This document shows, piece by piece, positions 1 through 12,993 of a stretch of DNA of 64,000 nt. The stretch is taken from contig NZ_MPZS01000001.1 of the NCBI RefSeq assembly GCF_002020135.1, forward strand, positions 124,001 through 188,000. Direction: 5' to 3'. Every line of letters begins with the position of its first letter. Position 1 is the first letter of the stretch. The position numbers and the translations under genes were made by a program. The stretch is from Thioclava marina (GTDB taxonomy: Bacteria > Pseudomonadota > Alphaproteobacteria > Rhodobacterales > Rhodobacteraceae). The notes beneath the pieces are model-generated. The model saw nothing but the letters and a program-made list of their open reading frames with translations. It made no database searches and had not been told where the DNA came from.

Positions 1-142
1 CCCAGTTGACCGTGCCGCCCTCAAGTGCGGCCACTTTCAATACCGGCAGATCGCCCGCACGTGCAGCGACCGCGCCCGAAAGCCCCATCGCGACCGAGAC
101 CAAAGCCGCGCCCGCCGCGCGAGCCCATCCATCAAACGCCAT
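1..142 (-). CDS. Periplasmic ABC-type substrate-binding protein, N-terminal fragment
   Basis: Only the first 47 codons lie in the window; the gene continues past position 1. The ATG at 142 has a strong ribosome binding site (GGAGG four bases upstream). Residues 1-27 form a signal peptide ending near AVAARA. The mature start, LPVLKVAALEGGTVNW, resembles NMT1/THI5-like and other ABC substrate-binding proteins, whose mature ends often read GTVNWEL. The gene is divergent from the cytochrome gene at 335. Binding-protein homologues are often found beside PQQ-alcohol dehydrogenase genes and may not serve in transport. The family is a reasoned guess from a short fragment. Confidence 0.6.
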   Translation of the reverse strand, partial: MAFDGWARAAGAALVSVAMGLSGAVAARAGDLPVLKVAALEGGTVNW

Positions 143-334
143 CTCATCCTCCCATGCGCGATCACGATCACGCCTCCGCAATCAGAGTATCAGCCCGCCC
201 GCGCCCGCCTATTCGACCAAAGGACAATGCCGAACCCCGCCGAACCCGGCCCGACCGAGACCAAGGTCGAATGGTGGCCTGCTGCACCGCCGCGCTATCC
301 AGTGACCAAGCGAGATCTTTTTTGGGAGGTTCAG

Positions 335-1012
335 ATGCTCGACACCCGCATGACCCTGATGGCCGCACTCTGCGCCCTGAGCCCGGCGGTTGCCTTTGCT
401 CATGGCGATGTGACCCCGCAGCCGGTCAATACCGATGTCCTGCCCGATGTGGGCGAGGAGTGGCTCAGCGAAAACCCCTACCGGGCCGCAACCGCCGGCG
501 AAGAAGTCTGGGCGAAGGCCGTGCAAATCGGCGATAGCGGTTTCAACCAGAACTGCGCGCGCTGTCACGGGCTTGGTGCGGTCTCGGGCGGTCTGGCCCC
601 CGACCTGCGCTATCTCGAGGCCGAGGAATATGGCGACGAATGGTTCGTCGAACGCTTCCGCCACGGGATGACCCAGAACGGCATCACCAAGATGCCCGCC
701 TTCGGCGACATCCTCGGTCAGAAAGCGGCCTGGGCGATCCGCACCTATATCGAGACGCGCCCCGACGATGGCGCGCTCGAACCCTATTCGGATCAGCTCC
801 ACAAGATTCGCGACGAGCTTGCCGCGGGCAATGCCGATGTGCCGACTGTGATCGCCACGCTCGAGGATATCGCGGGCAAGGTCGAGACCGCCTCGGGCGC
901 GCCGGTCGCCGACAGCGCGGTGTCGCGCGCGGCCCATGAGCTCGAGAAGAGCCCCGAGAAGCAGAAGGAAGCGGCGGATATGCTCTCGATCGGCATTTCG
1001 GCGGCCGAGTGA
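335..1012 (+). CDS. PedF/XoxG-like periplasmic cytochrome c
   Basis: This 225-residue protein has a signal peptide (residues 1-22, ending AVAFA) and one haem-c site, C74-A-R-C-H78. A likely axial methionine lies in the segment GITKMPAFGD. The layout matches the c-type cytochromes (PedF, XoxG, cytochrome c-550) that take electrons from PQQ-dependent alcohol or methanol dehydrogenases in the periplasm. The ATG at 335 was chosen over an upstream in-frame start because GGGAGG ends five bases before it and the signal peptide begins there. It overlaps the next gene by one base. The C-terminal 75 residues are polar and helix-prone, longer than a minimal cytochrome c. The dehydrogenase itself is not in the window. 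Confidence 0.85.
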   Translation: MLDTRMTLMAALCALSPAVAFAHGDVTPQPVNTDVLPDVGEEWLSENPYRAATAGEEVWAKAVQIGDSGFNQNCARCHGLGAVSGGLAPDLRYLEAEEYGDEWFVERFRHGMTQNGITKMPAFGDILGQKAAWAIRTYIETRPDDGALEPYSDQLHKIRDELAAGNADVPTVIATLEDIAGKVETASGAPVADSAVSRAAHELEKSPEKQKEAADMLSIGISAAE

Positions 1013-1917
1013 TGCGCATGCACCGATTTAGGGCCGGGTGTCTTGCCCTGGCGCTTCTGGGCGGGGTGGCTTTGGCCACACCCGCCCTTTCGGCCTGTGA
1101 GGGCTATGAGCCCGAGCAGAAACTGCAAAACACCGCCCCCCAGGATATCGGGCGCGACCTCGACCGGATCATCGCGGATGGCTATATCGAGTTCGCCCTC
1201 TATGAGGATTACGCGCCCTGGTCCTATGAAGAAGCTGGCAAGGCGAAGGGCATCGATGTCGAGATCGGCAAGATCATCGCTGCGGATCTCGGCGTTCAGC
1301 CCCGCTTCCGTCTGGTGAGCGCGGGCGAGACGCTCGACGCCGATCTGCGCAACTATGTTTACAAGGGCGCAGTGATCAACGGACGTGTCTCGGACGTGAT
1401 GCTGCACGTGCCCTATGATGTGGACTATGCGTGCCGCTTCGATCAGGTGGTCTTCACCGGGCTTTACGGCGAGGAGCATATCGCTATCGCCTATGACGCG
1501 GCGAGCTACCCCGACAAGGGGCCGACGCCGGCGGTGTTCCGCTACGATCCGATCGGGGTCGAGAATGACTCGATCTCGGATTTCTACATGACCGATGTGA
1601 CGCGCGGCCCCTCGGCCGACAAGGTGCATCGCTATCGCTCGACCGTCCTCGCCATGAAGGCGCTGGCCGATCACGAGGTGATGGCTGTGATGGGGCCACG
1701 TGCCGAGATGGAAGCGGCGATAGCGCCCGGCATCAAGATCCACGAGCCGCCCCTGGGCCTGCCGCGTTCAAAATGGGTGATCGGCGTGGCGCTGTCGATG
1801 CAGCACCGCCCGCTGGCATATGCGGTGGATGACGCGATCGCGGCGGCGCTCGAAGATGGTCGGATCGCCAAGGCCTTTGCCGAATACGGCGTGGAATTTA
1901 CCCCACCCACTCCGTAA
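1012..1917 (+). CDS. Quinoprotein dehydrogenase-associated periplasmic binding protein (XoxJ-like)
   Basis: The product has 301 residues. A signal peptide (about 1-29, ending PALSA) is followed by a solute-binding fold with the segment FALYEDYAPWSYEE near the mature start, as in family 3 amino-acid binding proteins. Proteins of this type beside PQQ-alcohol dehydrogenase genes (XoxJ, MoxJ and relatives) are thought to help activate or mature the dehydrogenase and not to transport solutes. The start overlaps the cytochrome stop (TGATG), so the two genes are almost certainly co-transcribed. A second ATG six bases on is also possible. The gene is convergent with apbE, and a strong hairpin lies between them. 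Confidence 0.8.
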   Translation: MRMHRFRAGCLALALLGGVALATPALSACEGYEPEQKLQNTAPQDIGRDLDRIIADGYIEFALYEDYAPWSYEEAGKAKGIDVEIGKIIAADLGVQPRFRLVSAGETLDADLRNYVYKGAVINGRVSDVMLHVPYDVDYACRFDQVVFTGLYGEEHIAIAYDAASYPDKGPTPAVFRYDPIGVENDSISDFYMTDVTRGPSADKVHRYRSTVLAMKALADHEVMAVMGPRAEMEAAIAPGIKIHEPPLGLPRSKWVIGVALSMQHRPLAYAVDDAIAAALEDGRIAKAFAEYGVEFTPPTP

Positions 1918-1927
1918 GAAAGCAAAT

Positions 1928-1960
1928 CGGGCCGCGCTGATCCCAGATCAGAGCGGCCCG
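1928..1960. terminator. Bidirectional terminator hairpin between convergent genes
   Basis: A 15-bp inverted repeat with one mismatch and a 3-base loop (arms 1928-1942 and 1946-1960) lies between the XoxJ-like gene and apbE and covers the apbE stop codon. Read on the minus strand, the hairpin is followed by a T-rich stretch, as in an intrinsic terminator. The plus side is less T-rich. Confidence 0.65.
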
Positions 1961-2811
1961 TAATTCCCCTCGAAATCGACGAGATGCACCTCTGACAGCC
2001 CGAGCTTTGTGGCGCTGCGCGAGATCGCCTTGCGGTCCATCAGGACGAACGCGGTCGAGGCGGCATCAGCCAAAGCCGCGCTTGGTGCCTCGACGGTGAC
2101 GGTCGACCAGATTGCGCGCTGCCCTTTGGGGCCGAGAATGTGGCTGCCGCCAGGCAATACGAGCGCTCCCGGCGAGGAGGTCGCGACCGCTTGGCCATCG
2201 GTCAGAACGAGGCGCGCCAACATGCCAGCCGCCGGGTCCGAGACCCCAAGCGTGAACGGCCCGCCAATCGCCGCAAACTCCCCCATATCGACAAGCACAT
2301 CACGATAACCGCGTGCGATCAGAAGCGCACGAATGCGATCGGCCGCATAGCCTTGGACGATCCCGTTGAGTGTCAGCCCCTGCCCCTGCCCGAGCCGAAT
2401 TTCTTCCCCGATCTCGACACGCTCGAAACCGATGCTCATTCTCTCCGCCTGCCCGTCGCGGCCGTCCGCCAAGGCCTGCCAAAGCGGTTGCACGGTCGGA
2501 TCGAATGCCCCTTCCGTCGCATGGTGAACGAGGCGCGCCAATTCCAGAACGTCGCGCATTGCAGCCGATGGCCTGGCCCGGCCGCGTGCGTTCAATTCTT
2601 TCAGTTCAGACGGGCGATGTAGCGAGAATGTCGCCTCGATAGCCTCAATTTCATCCTGTATTTCATTGAGATCATGCCCAATATTCTTCGCGCCACGAAT
2701 GTCTATGCCGATCTGCGCACCGAAGGCCTGACCCTGCCATGATGTCGCCTGCGCCGGGTGCCCCGCCAGAGCCGCAACCGCTGAAATCTGCAAGAACCGC
2801 CGCCGTTTCAT
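1948..2811 (-). CDS. apbE: FAD:protein FMN transferase (ApbE family, NosX-like)
   Basis: This 287-residue protein belongs to the ApbE family, which attaches FMN covalently to a threonine of exported flavoproteins such as NqrC, RnfG and NosR. The N-terminus KRRRFLQISAVAALAG is a twin-arginine export signal, so the enzyme acts in the periplasm. The segments TLNGIVQGYAADRI and VLVDMGEFAAIGG match the conserved FAD and metal-binding parts of the family. The start (ATG 2811) overlaps the nosR stop by four bases. The chosen start gives the Tat signal at the extreme N-terminus; an upstream in-frame start inside nosR is unlikely. The tight coupling says its substrate is the NosR-like protein. Confidence 0.9.
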   Translation of the reverse strand: MKRRRFLQISAVAALAGHPAQATSWQGQAFGAQIGIDIRGAKNIGHDLNEIQDEIEAIEATFSLHRPSELKELNARGRARPSAAMRDVLELARLVHHATEGAFDPTVQPLWQALADGRDGQAERMSIGFERVEIGEEIRLGQGQGLTLNGIVQGYAADRIRALLIARGYRDVLVDMGEFAAIGGPFTLGVSDPAAGMLARLVLTDGQAVATSSPGALVLPGGSHILGPKGQRAIWSTVTVEAPSAALADAASTAFVLMDRKAISRSATKLGLSEVHLVDFEGNYGPL

Positions 2812-4886
2812 TCCGCCGCCTCCCGAATGCCCGTTGCGCGTTGCGCCCGTTTCGCCTCCAGCACGAGCGGCACGCAAAGCGCCGGGTCATCGTGGATCTT
2901 CACGCAATCAAGGCATTGGAAACACTCGGAATAGCGGATCTCTCCACTCTTCGCGATAGCGCCGTAATTGCAACGCACCTTGCAGAGCTGACAGGGCGAG
3001 CCGCACTCGGCCCTCCGCGGGATCCAGTTGCGCAACCGCAGGAGCCCGCCAAGCCGCATCGCCGCTCCCAATGGGCAAACCGAACGACAAAACCCCTTGA
3101 ACCAGACGGTCGAGACCGCAATCCACCCGGCCGCCCACAACACATAGGGCCAGGGGCGATCGAAATGGGTCGTGATGGCGGTTTTGAAGGGCTCGATCTC
3201 GACGGCCTTCTCGGTGTGGTCGGGCGACAAGAGCGCGATCCCGACAAGCGCGACCAGCGCCAGCGGCCCCGTCCACCAGAGCGCCTGAGCCAACGAGCGC
3301 GGCGGCTCCCAACGTGGCAGGTGCAAAACGCGCCCAAGGTGATGCGCGAATTCCTGCATCGCCCCGTAAGGGCAAAGCCAGCCACAGAAAAAACCGCGCC
3401 CCCATAGGACGAACCCGAGGATTGCCGCTCCCCAGATCAACAGCGAAAACGGATCGTAAAGCAACACTTCAAGCGAACCATTCCCCGTCAGCGCCCGCAG
3501 CACTGCAAGCGGTGTGACGATCGAGAGCTGCCCTTGCCCCCAATACCCGACGAAGCCGATGGTAATCGCGAGAATGCCGAGACGTACCGGCGTGAACAGC
3601 TTCAATGCAGCCAGCTTCGACTGCATCAGAAGCGCGCCGAAAAGAAGCGTCAGGAAGCCGGACAAGATCCAAAGATCCGTGGCCCGGTTGCGCAAGGCCT
3701 CGCGCCACGGGGGCAACGCCTCGGGGGTCTGAGGAAAGGTGAAAAACCGTTCGGGCGTCTTGAGCGTAAGCGAGAAATGCGCCTCGCCCGGCTCGGGCTG
3801 GAACATCCCGTGCATCCGCACCGCCTGCGCCGAAAGCTGCCAATCGCGCGTCGGATCGAACCCAAGCCGACGATCGAGCCGGACGACGAGTTTCGTCGAA
3901 TCCTCAAGGGCTTCCGGTGCGTCCTTCGCAAGATGTGCAAGGATATCCGCATCGCGCAGGGCCAGAGGCAGCCCATCTTGCTGCGCCGAAATCCGGTCGG
4001 GCGCGGTGTTGCGCACGAAATCCTCGCTCACCAGCCCCTGACGCCCAGCCTCGATCAACAGATAAAGCTCGTCATCCGGCGCGCGCGACAGAAACCGGCG
4101 CGTCTCCGCATAGGTTTCAGGCGACAGGACGGCTTTGGCGATCGAGGGCGGCCCAAGGTCGATCACATAAAGATCGAGATACATCCCATTGGGATCATTT
4201 GATCCTTCCGGATCATCATATGCCCATTTCGTGTTCTTGAAAGCGGCATCTTCCTCGGCATTCGTGACCCTGAGCCGTCCGATCAATCCGGCATCGGCAA
4301 GCGCCTTCCAGTCCAGATCCTCAACGTGGTCAGGATCGGGCTTGGGTGGCGGACCGGCGCTGATCCCCTGCATCTTCTCGCGCGCGACCGCGAGCGTCGC
4401 GGCGAGGATCGATTCATGGGCGATCCGCACGCTCGCCGTCGCCTTCGTCACCCCGTCGAGATAGACCAGATCCGAGCCCGATCCCGCCCCCCCGTAAGGT
4501 GTCCCGACGACGAGCGGTTCGTTGATCGAATGTCCGCGATATTGTTCGAGGAAGCCGCGAAACGGCGCTTCGCCGAGCCCCGAGACGAAAACCGGCTCGT
4601 GCTGAGCGATCAGCTTCACGGCGATGAACCGGCCCTCGAGATCAAGCATCACCAACATGTTGATCGGTTTGCCGGAAAACCCCGGAAGGGGCGCGAGCTC
4701 TCCGGTTTCGAAGACGTAGCCCGCCTCGCCACCGCCCGAGTTCAATAGCTGCCAGACACCCTTGTCGTTGATCTCCTCACCCACCGCATAAGGCGCCACG
4801 ACCATATCGGCGACCTGATCATGTGTGAGGCTGGCCGCGAAAGCGGGCAAAACCGTCATCAACCAGAAAAATGCCGCGCGTAACAT
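2808..4886 (-). CDS. nosR: NosR/NirI-family membrane flavo-iron-sulfur protein
   Basis: The 692-residue protein has an N-terminal signal or anchor, a periplasmic FMN-binding domain with DGVTKATASV at 144-153 (Thr150 is the likely FMN attachment residue), a middle periplasmic region, and about five membrane segments. Two CX3CP motifs follow (CGWLCP near 501, CRSVCP near 600), then a C-terminal ferredoxin domain with two cysteine clusters (about 628-672). This is the full NosR plan, a membrane electron-transfer protein that supports N2O reductase. Here it is paired only with apbE; no nosZ, nosD, nosF, nosY or nosL adjoins. It lies 47 bp downstream of pgm on the same strand. It could be a relative serving another periplasmic oxidoreductase. 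Confidence 0.85.
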   Translation of the reverse strand: MLRAAFFWLMTVLPAFAASLTHDQVADMVVAPYAVGEEINDKGVWQLLNSGGGEAGYVFETGELAPLPGFSGKPINMLVMLDLEGRFIAVKLIAQHEPVFVSGLGEAPFRGFLEQYRGHSINEPLVVGTPYGGAGSGSDLVYLDGVTKATASVRIAHESILAATLAVAREKMQGISAGPPPKPDPDHVEDLDWKALADAGLIGRLRVTNAEEDAAFKNTKWAYDDPEGSNDPNGMYLDLYVIDLGPPSIAKAVLSPETYAETRRFLSRAPDDELYLLIEAGRQGLVSEDFVRNTAPDRISAQQDGLPLALRDADILAHLAKDAPEALEDSTKLVVRLDRRLGFDPTRDWQLSAQAVRMHGMFQPEPGEAHFSLTLKTPERFFTFPQTPEALPPWREALRNRATDLWILSGFLTLLFGALLMQSKLAALKLFTPVRLGILAITIGFVGYWGQGQLSIVTPLAVLRALTGNGSLEVLLYDPFSLLIWGAAILGFVLWGRGFFCGWLCPYGAMQEFAHHLGRVLHLPRWEPPRSLAQALWWTGPLALVALVGIALLSPDHTEKAVEIEPFKTAITTHFDRPWPYVLWAAGWIAVSTVWFKGFCRSVCPLGAAMRLGGLLRLRNWIPRRAECGSPCQLCKVRCNYGAIAKSGEIRYSECFQCLDCVKIHDDPALCVPLVLEAKRAQRATGIREAAE

Positions 4887-4933
4887 GCGCCCAGCCTAGC
4901 GGATGGGCGGCACGAAGAAATTCGACCTTCGTC

Positions 4934-8570
<3,637 letters not shown>

Positions 8571-8574
<4 letters not shown>

Positions 8575-9992
8575 CGCGTGCAAAGCTGGTCGTAAAGTGC
8601 CGCGTAACGCTCGGCAGAGCGTGCCCAGCCCCAGTCCATCTTCATCGCGCGTCGCTGCATCGCACCCCAGCCCTTGCGATCGTAATATAGCGCGGCAAAC
8701 CGCATGAGCGCCTGACGCAGAGCGAGGTCGTCGACCGGATGGAAGACAACGCCCGTCGAGGCATTGGCGGCGTCGGTCGCGGGGGTCGATCCGATCACCG
8801 TATCGGCGAGACCACCCACGGCGGCCACGACCGGCAAGCAGCCATAGCGCAGCCCGTAAAGCTGGGTGAGACCGCAAGGTTCGAAACGCGAGGGCACGAG
8901 CACCGCATCGCCACCCGCGAACATCCGGTGGCTGAGCGCCTCGTCATAGCCGATCTTCACACCGACCCGACCGGGATTGTGAGCGGCCAATTCGCGCATC
9001 GCGTGTTCCGCCCAGCCATCGCCCGAGCCCAGCACGGCCAGCCCGCCCCCGGCGGCGAGAAACGGCCCCAGCGCAGGAGTGATCAGGTCAATCCCCTTCT
9101 GCGAGGTGAGCCGCGAGATCAGGATCGCGAGCGGCCCGGGCGCATCCAATCCGAATTCGGCTTCCAGCGCCTTGCGGTTGCTGGCCTTGCCCGCGGGTTT
9201 TGCCGCCGAGAACGGCGTGATCTCGGGGTCAGTCTCGGGGTTCCAGACAGTTGCGTCGATACCGTTGAGAATGCCGTGCAGATCGCCTGCGCGCATCTGC
9301 AAGAGCCCCTCCAGCCCAAGCCCGAACTCGCCGCGCATCAGCTCCTCGGCATAGCGCGGGCTTACGGTGGTGATCGCATCGGCGGCCACGAGACCGGCCT
9401 TGAGCGTCGAGATATCGCCCCAGAACTCCACCCCGTCACGGTTGAAATCCCAGGTCTGGAGCCCGAGAGCCGCGAGCTTGTCGCGCCCGAAACGGCCTTG
9501 AAAGGCGATGTTGTGGATTGTGATCACCGTCGGGATGCCCGAGCCGCGCAGATACCAGGGCACGAGCCCGGTCTGCCAGTCGTGGCAATGCACGAGATCG
9601 GGGCGCCATTTTCCCAGACCCTCCCGCGCGATCTCGGCTGCGACGAAACTCAGCGCGGCGAAGCGCTCGGCATTGTCGCCGTAATCCTGCCCGTCCTGCG
9701 AATAGGGGCCGCCATCACGATCGAAGAGGTGATCGGCAACGAGCGCAAGCACCTCCATCCCGGCGGATTTTCCCAACATCAGCCGCGCCGGGCCGCCATA
9801 GAGATTGGCGCTTTCCCAGACCTTTTTCGGTGATTTCAGCTTTTTCAGAATGCCGCGATAGGCGGGGATCATCACCCGCATGTTCCAGCCTTGCTCGGCC
9901 AGCGCTGCGGGCAACGCGCCCACCACATCGGCCAGACCGCCGGTCTTGACCAGCGGCACGGCTTCCGAGGCGACAGAAAGAACATGTTTCAT
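8571..9992 (-). CDS. glgA: Glycogen synthase (ADP-glucose type)
   Basis: The 473-residue product is a GT5 glycogen synthase. It carries KTGGLADVVGALP near the N-terminus, whose lysine binds ADP-glucose, and the C-terminal EPCGLTQLYGLRYG segment with the catalytic glutamates. Length and domains are normal. The ATG at 9992 follows a GGGGGA ribosome binding site; another possible start lies six codons upstream. It heads a glgA-glgX-pgm unit. The usual companions glgC (ADP-glucose synthesis), glgB and glgP do not lie immediately upstream, where potA ends instead. Confidence 0.95.
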
Positions 9993-10062
9993 GATCTTCC
10001 CCCTATTCAAAACATTCCGGGGCGCAGCGCAGCGACCGAGGGGCTACTCCACCCCTGCCCCG

Positions 10063-11154
10063 TTACCGAAACAGGACCAGCGCGCCGGGTGACCAGGACA
10101 CGCGGGTGCGCGTGCCGACATCGAGCACCGGGCGCCCGAACACATTGCGCATCGAGATCCGCACCGGCTTTTCCATCCCGTCGAGCCGCACGTCATAATA
10201 GGTCATGTCGCCGTAATAGACGACCTCGTCAATCGTGCCCGCGGCTTCGCGATCGCTCGCCTGCTGGCCTTCATACAGAAGCGTCAGCGTCTCGGGCCGG
10301 AAACCGACCGCCGCGCTATCCCCGGTGGGCGCGGCCGAGACTTGCGATGTCGAGACGTCGAGCACCCCGAGACCCGCCACTTCGGCGCTGATCAGATCGC
10401 CGCTTTCGCCGGTCACCTTCGCGGGCAGGAAGTTCATCACGCCGATGAAATCGGCCACGCGGCGCGAATTGGGGCGGCGGTAGAGCGTCTCTGGATCGGC
10501 AAGCTGGGCAATCTCGCCCTCAAACATCACGGCGATCCGGTCGGACATGACCAGCGCCTCTTCCTGATCGTGGGTGACGAGCACGAAGGTGATGCCCACC
10601 TCGCGTTGCAGCTTGATCAGTTCGACCTGCATCTGCTCGCGGATCTTGCGGTCGAGCGCGGAGAGCGGCTCGTCCAGAAGCAGCACCTTCGGCTTCAGGA
10701 TCAGCGCGCGCGCCAGCGCCACACGTTGGCGCTGCCCGCCCGAGAGCGCATGGGCCGCGCGCGCGCCATAGCCCTTCAGCCCCACCATCTCGAGCGATTC
10801 CTCGACCAGCTTGTCCTTCTCGGCCTTCGAGCGCGGATCGCGGCGCAGCCCGAAGCCCACGTTCTGCGCCACCGTCAGATGCGGGAAGATCGCGTAGGAC
10901 TGGAACACCATATTGGTCGGCCGCTTGTTCGCGGGCACGCCGGCCATGTCCTTGCCGTCGATCAGAACCGCGCCCGAAGAGATATCCTCGAACCCCGCGA
11001 TGGTGCGCAGAAGCGTGGTCTTGCCGCAGCCCGAGGGGCCCAGAAGCGAGAAGAACTCACCCGCGCGGATCTCGGCCGAGATGCCGCGCAGCGCGTGATA
11101 ATCGCCGTAATATTTGTGAACGTCTCGGAAGGCGATCATCGGGTTATCTGTCAC
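10063..11154 (-). CDS. potA: PotA-type ABC transporter ATP-binding protein
   Basis: This 363-residue ATPase has Walker A GPSGCGKTT, the Q-loop FQSYAIFPH, signature LSGGQRQR, Walker B LLLDEPLSALD and the switch His in VLVTHDQEEA. A C-terminal TOBE domain (about 285-360) places it with the spermidine/putrescine-type importers. It starts with GTG that overlaps the potC stop by four bases, with GGAGG upstream. It supplies energy to the two permeases encoded just upstream. Polyamine specificity is inferred from family only. Confidence 0.85.
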   Translation of the reverse strand: MTDNPMIAFRDVHKYYGDYHALRGISAEIRAGEFFSLLGPSGCGKTTLLRTIAGFEDISSGAVLIDGKDMAGVPANKRPTNMVFQSYAIFPHLTVAQNVGFGLRRDPRSKAEKDKLVEESLEMVGLKGYGARAAHALSGGQRQRVALARALILKPKVLLLDEPLSALDRKIREQMQVELIKLQREVGITFVLVTHDQEEALVMSDRIAVMFEGEIAQLADPETLYRRPNSRRVADFIGVMNFLPAKVTGESGDLISAEVAGLGVLDVSTSQVSAAPTGDSAAVGFRPETLTLLYEGQQASDREAAGTIDEVVYYGDMTYYDVRLDGMEKPVRISMRNVFGRPVLDVGTRTRVSWSPGALVLFR

Positions 11155-11960
11155 AGGAAACCTCCGGTATCCTTTGCGCCGGTCCGCTTGATGCCGCGGC
11201 GGCGGAAGAACTCGGCCACGCTCAGAAGCAGGATCGAGGCCGCGACGAGGCAGGTGCCAAGCGCCATGATGACCGGGATCGCGCTCGGGAAACGCAGCTG
11301 GGAAAAGATGTAGGTGGGCAACGTCGGTTGGTTGCCCGCGAGGAAGAAGGCCACGATGAACTCATCCAGAGAGATCGTGAACGAGATCAGGAAAGCCGAG
11401 ATGATGCCCGGCATCACCAGCGGCAACACGATCAGGCGGAAGGTGGACATCCGGGTCTCTCCCAGATCCACCGCCGCCTCTTCGAGCGACTGATCGAGCG
11501 TGGCGAACGCCGTTTGCAGCACCGCGATCGCGTAAGGCAGCGCGATGATCACATGGCCAAGGATCACCGTCCCGATCGAGAGGTTCACGCGCAGCACCTC
11601 GAGCATCACCAGAAGCAGCGACATCCCCATCAGAATGTCAGGCAGCACCATCGGCAGCATGATCAGCCCCATGATCCCGCCCTTCGCGCGAAACTTGTAG
11701 CGCGTCGAGGCGCGGGCCGCGAAAACCGCGAGGATCGTCGCACCCGCCGAAGAGGTCAGGGCGATGATCAGCGAGTTCGTCAGAGCGTGGCGCAGCGTGT
11801 CGTTCTCGGCCATCTTCGCGAACCAGTCGGTCGTGAAGCCCTTCAGCGGGAAGGCGATGATCGTGCCGTCGTTGAAAGCGAAAAGCGGCAACAGGAAGAT
11901 CGGCGCATAAAGGAAGATCAGGTAGGCCAGTGCGTAGATCTTGAGCGAGGGAAATTTCAT
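11151..11960 (-). CDS. potC: PotC-type ABC transporter permease
   Basis: The 269-residue membrane protein has six predicted membrane segments and the permease coupling motif near EEAAVDLGETRMSTFRLIVL. It resembles PotC and related permeases of polyamine, putrescine and iron importers. It lies 7 bp downstream of the other permease and overlaps the ATPase gene. Substrate is not determined by the sequence. Confidence 0.85.
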   Translation of the reverse strand: MKFPSLKIYALAYLIFLYAPIFLLPLFAFNDGTIIAFPLKGFTTDWFAKMAENDTLRHALTNSLIIALTSSAGATILAVFAARASTRYKFRAKGGIMGLIMLPMVLPDILMGMSLLLVMLEVLRVNLSIGTVILGHVIIALPYAIAVLQTAFATLDQSLEEAAVDLGETRMSTFRLIVLPLVMPGIISAFLISFTISLDEFIVAFFLAGNQPTLPTYIFSQLRFPSAIPVIMALGTCLVAASILLLSVAEFFRRRGIKRTGAKDTGGFL

Positions 11961-11967
11961 GCGCGGC

Positions 11968-12864
11968 TCACTTTCCGACCTTGAGGAAGCGGCGGTTGAG
12001 CCACAGGAATACCAGCGCCAGGGCGGCGACCACGAGGAGCGAACTGACCGCGATGGCCGACCCCAGCGGTCGGTTGTCCAAAGGCAGCATCTGCGCCTGA
12101 ATGAGGTTCGCCACCATCGGCATCTTGCCGCCCCCGATCAGCTCGGGCGTGACGTAGTCGCCGACCGTCGGGATGAAGACGATCAGGGTCGCGGCGACCA
12201 CGCCCGGCATCGCCAGAGGCAGGGTCACCCGCAGGAAGGTGCGCCAACGGCTCTCACCCAGATCCTGCCCGGCCTCCAGCAGCGAGCGGTCGATCTTCTC
12301 GAGGCTGACAAAGATCGGCAGGATCGCGAAAGGCGCATAGGCATGGGCCAGCGTCAGCGCGATCGCCCCCACCGAATTGAGCATCTGCAGCGGGTCCGCG
12401 ATCAGCCCGTTCGGGCCGATGATCCCGATCCCCTCCAGCGCCGAATTGATCACGCCGTTATAGCCGAGGATCACTTTCCACAGGAACACGCGGATCAGAT
12501 ACGAGGTCCAGAACGGAATGGTGATCAGAAAGATCCAGCGCGCCTTCTGGTTCGGCGCGAGTCCGAAGCTCAGGTAATAGGCAATCGGGAAGGCCAGCCC
12601 CACAGTGACCAGCGTCACCAGCCCCGCCACGAACAGCGACCGCACCAGAATCACGCGAAAGATCGGATCGGACCAGGTCGCGAGGTAATTCTGCAGGGTG
12701 AATTCGTGAATCACCGTGAGATAGCCATCCTTGAAGAAGGAATAGGCCAGGATCGTCGCGAGGGGCGCGGCCAACAAAAGAAGGGCGTAGATCGCGGGCG
12801 GAGAAATCAGCGCATAGCCCTGTGCCGCGTCGCTGCGCAACCAGCTCTCACCTTTAGCGGCCAT
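11968..12864 (-). CDS. potB: PotB-type ABC transporter permease
   Basis: The product has 298 residues with six predicted membrane segments. The cytoplasmic coupling loop reads LLEAGQDLGESRWRTFLRVTLP, typical of PotB. The ATG at 12864 was chosen because GGGAG lies just upstream; a longer reading adds 19 residues without similarity. It is the first gene of a potB-potC-potA unit, 129 bp downstream of the MocR-type regulator on the same strand. No binding protein (potD) adjoins. Confidence 0.85.
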   Translation of the reverse strand: MAAKGESWLRSDAAQGYALISPPAIYALLLLAAPLATILAYSFFKDGYLTVIHEFTLQNYLATWSDPIFRVILVRSLFVAGLVTLVTVGLAFPIAYYLSFGLAPNQKARWIFLITIPFWTSYLIRVFLWKVILGYNGVINSALEGIGIIGPNGLIADPLQMLNSVGAIALTLAHAYAPFAILPIFVSLEKIDRSLLEAGQDLGESRWRTFLRVTLPLAMPGVVAATLIVFIPTVGDYVTPELIGGGKMPMVANLIQAQMLPLDNRPLGSAIAVSSLLVVAALALVFLWLNRRFLKVGK

Positions 12865-12923
12865 GCATGTCTCCCTTTTCGCGCCCTTTGCAGGCGCCAT
12901 CCGGGGGCCACGAAAGCACAAGG

Positions 12924-12963
12924 GCGCGGGCGTGAAAAGGGGCCATGCCCATCACGCGAGCGC
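12924..12963. repeat. Interrupted inverted repeat in the regulator-potB gap
   Basis: The arms GCGC-GGG-CGTGA (12924-12935) and TCACG-CGA-GCGC (12952-12963) pair over nine bases with a 3x3 internal mismatch and a 16-base loop. It lies between the MocR-type gene and potB and has no T-run. It may be an operator or a weak transcript hairpin. Confidence 0.3.
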
Positions 12964-12993
12964 GAGACAGGCAGCTGCCGCAATTTTGTGCAC

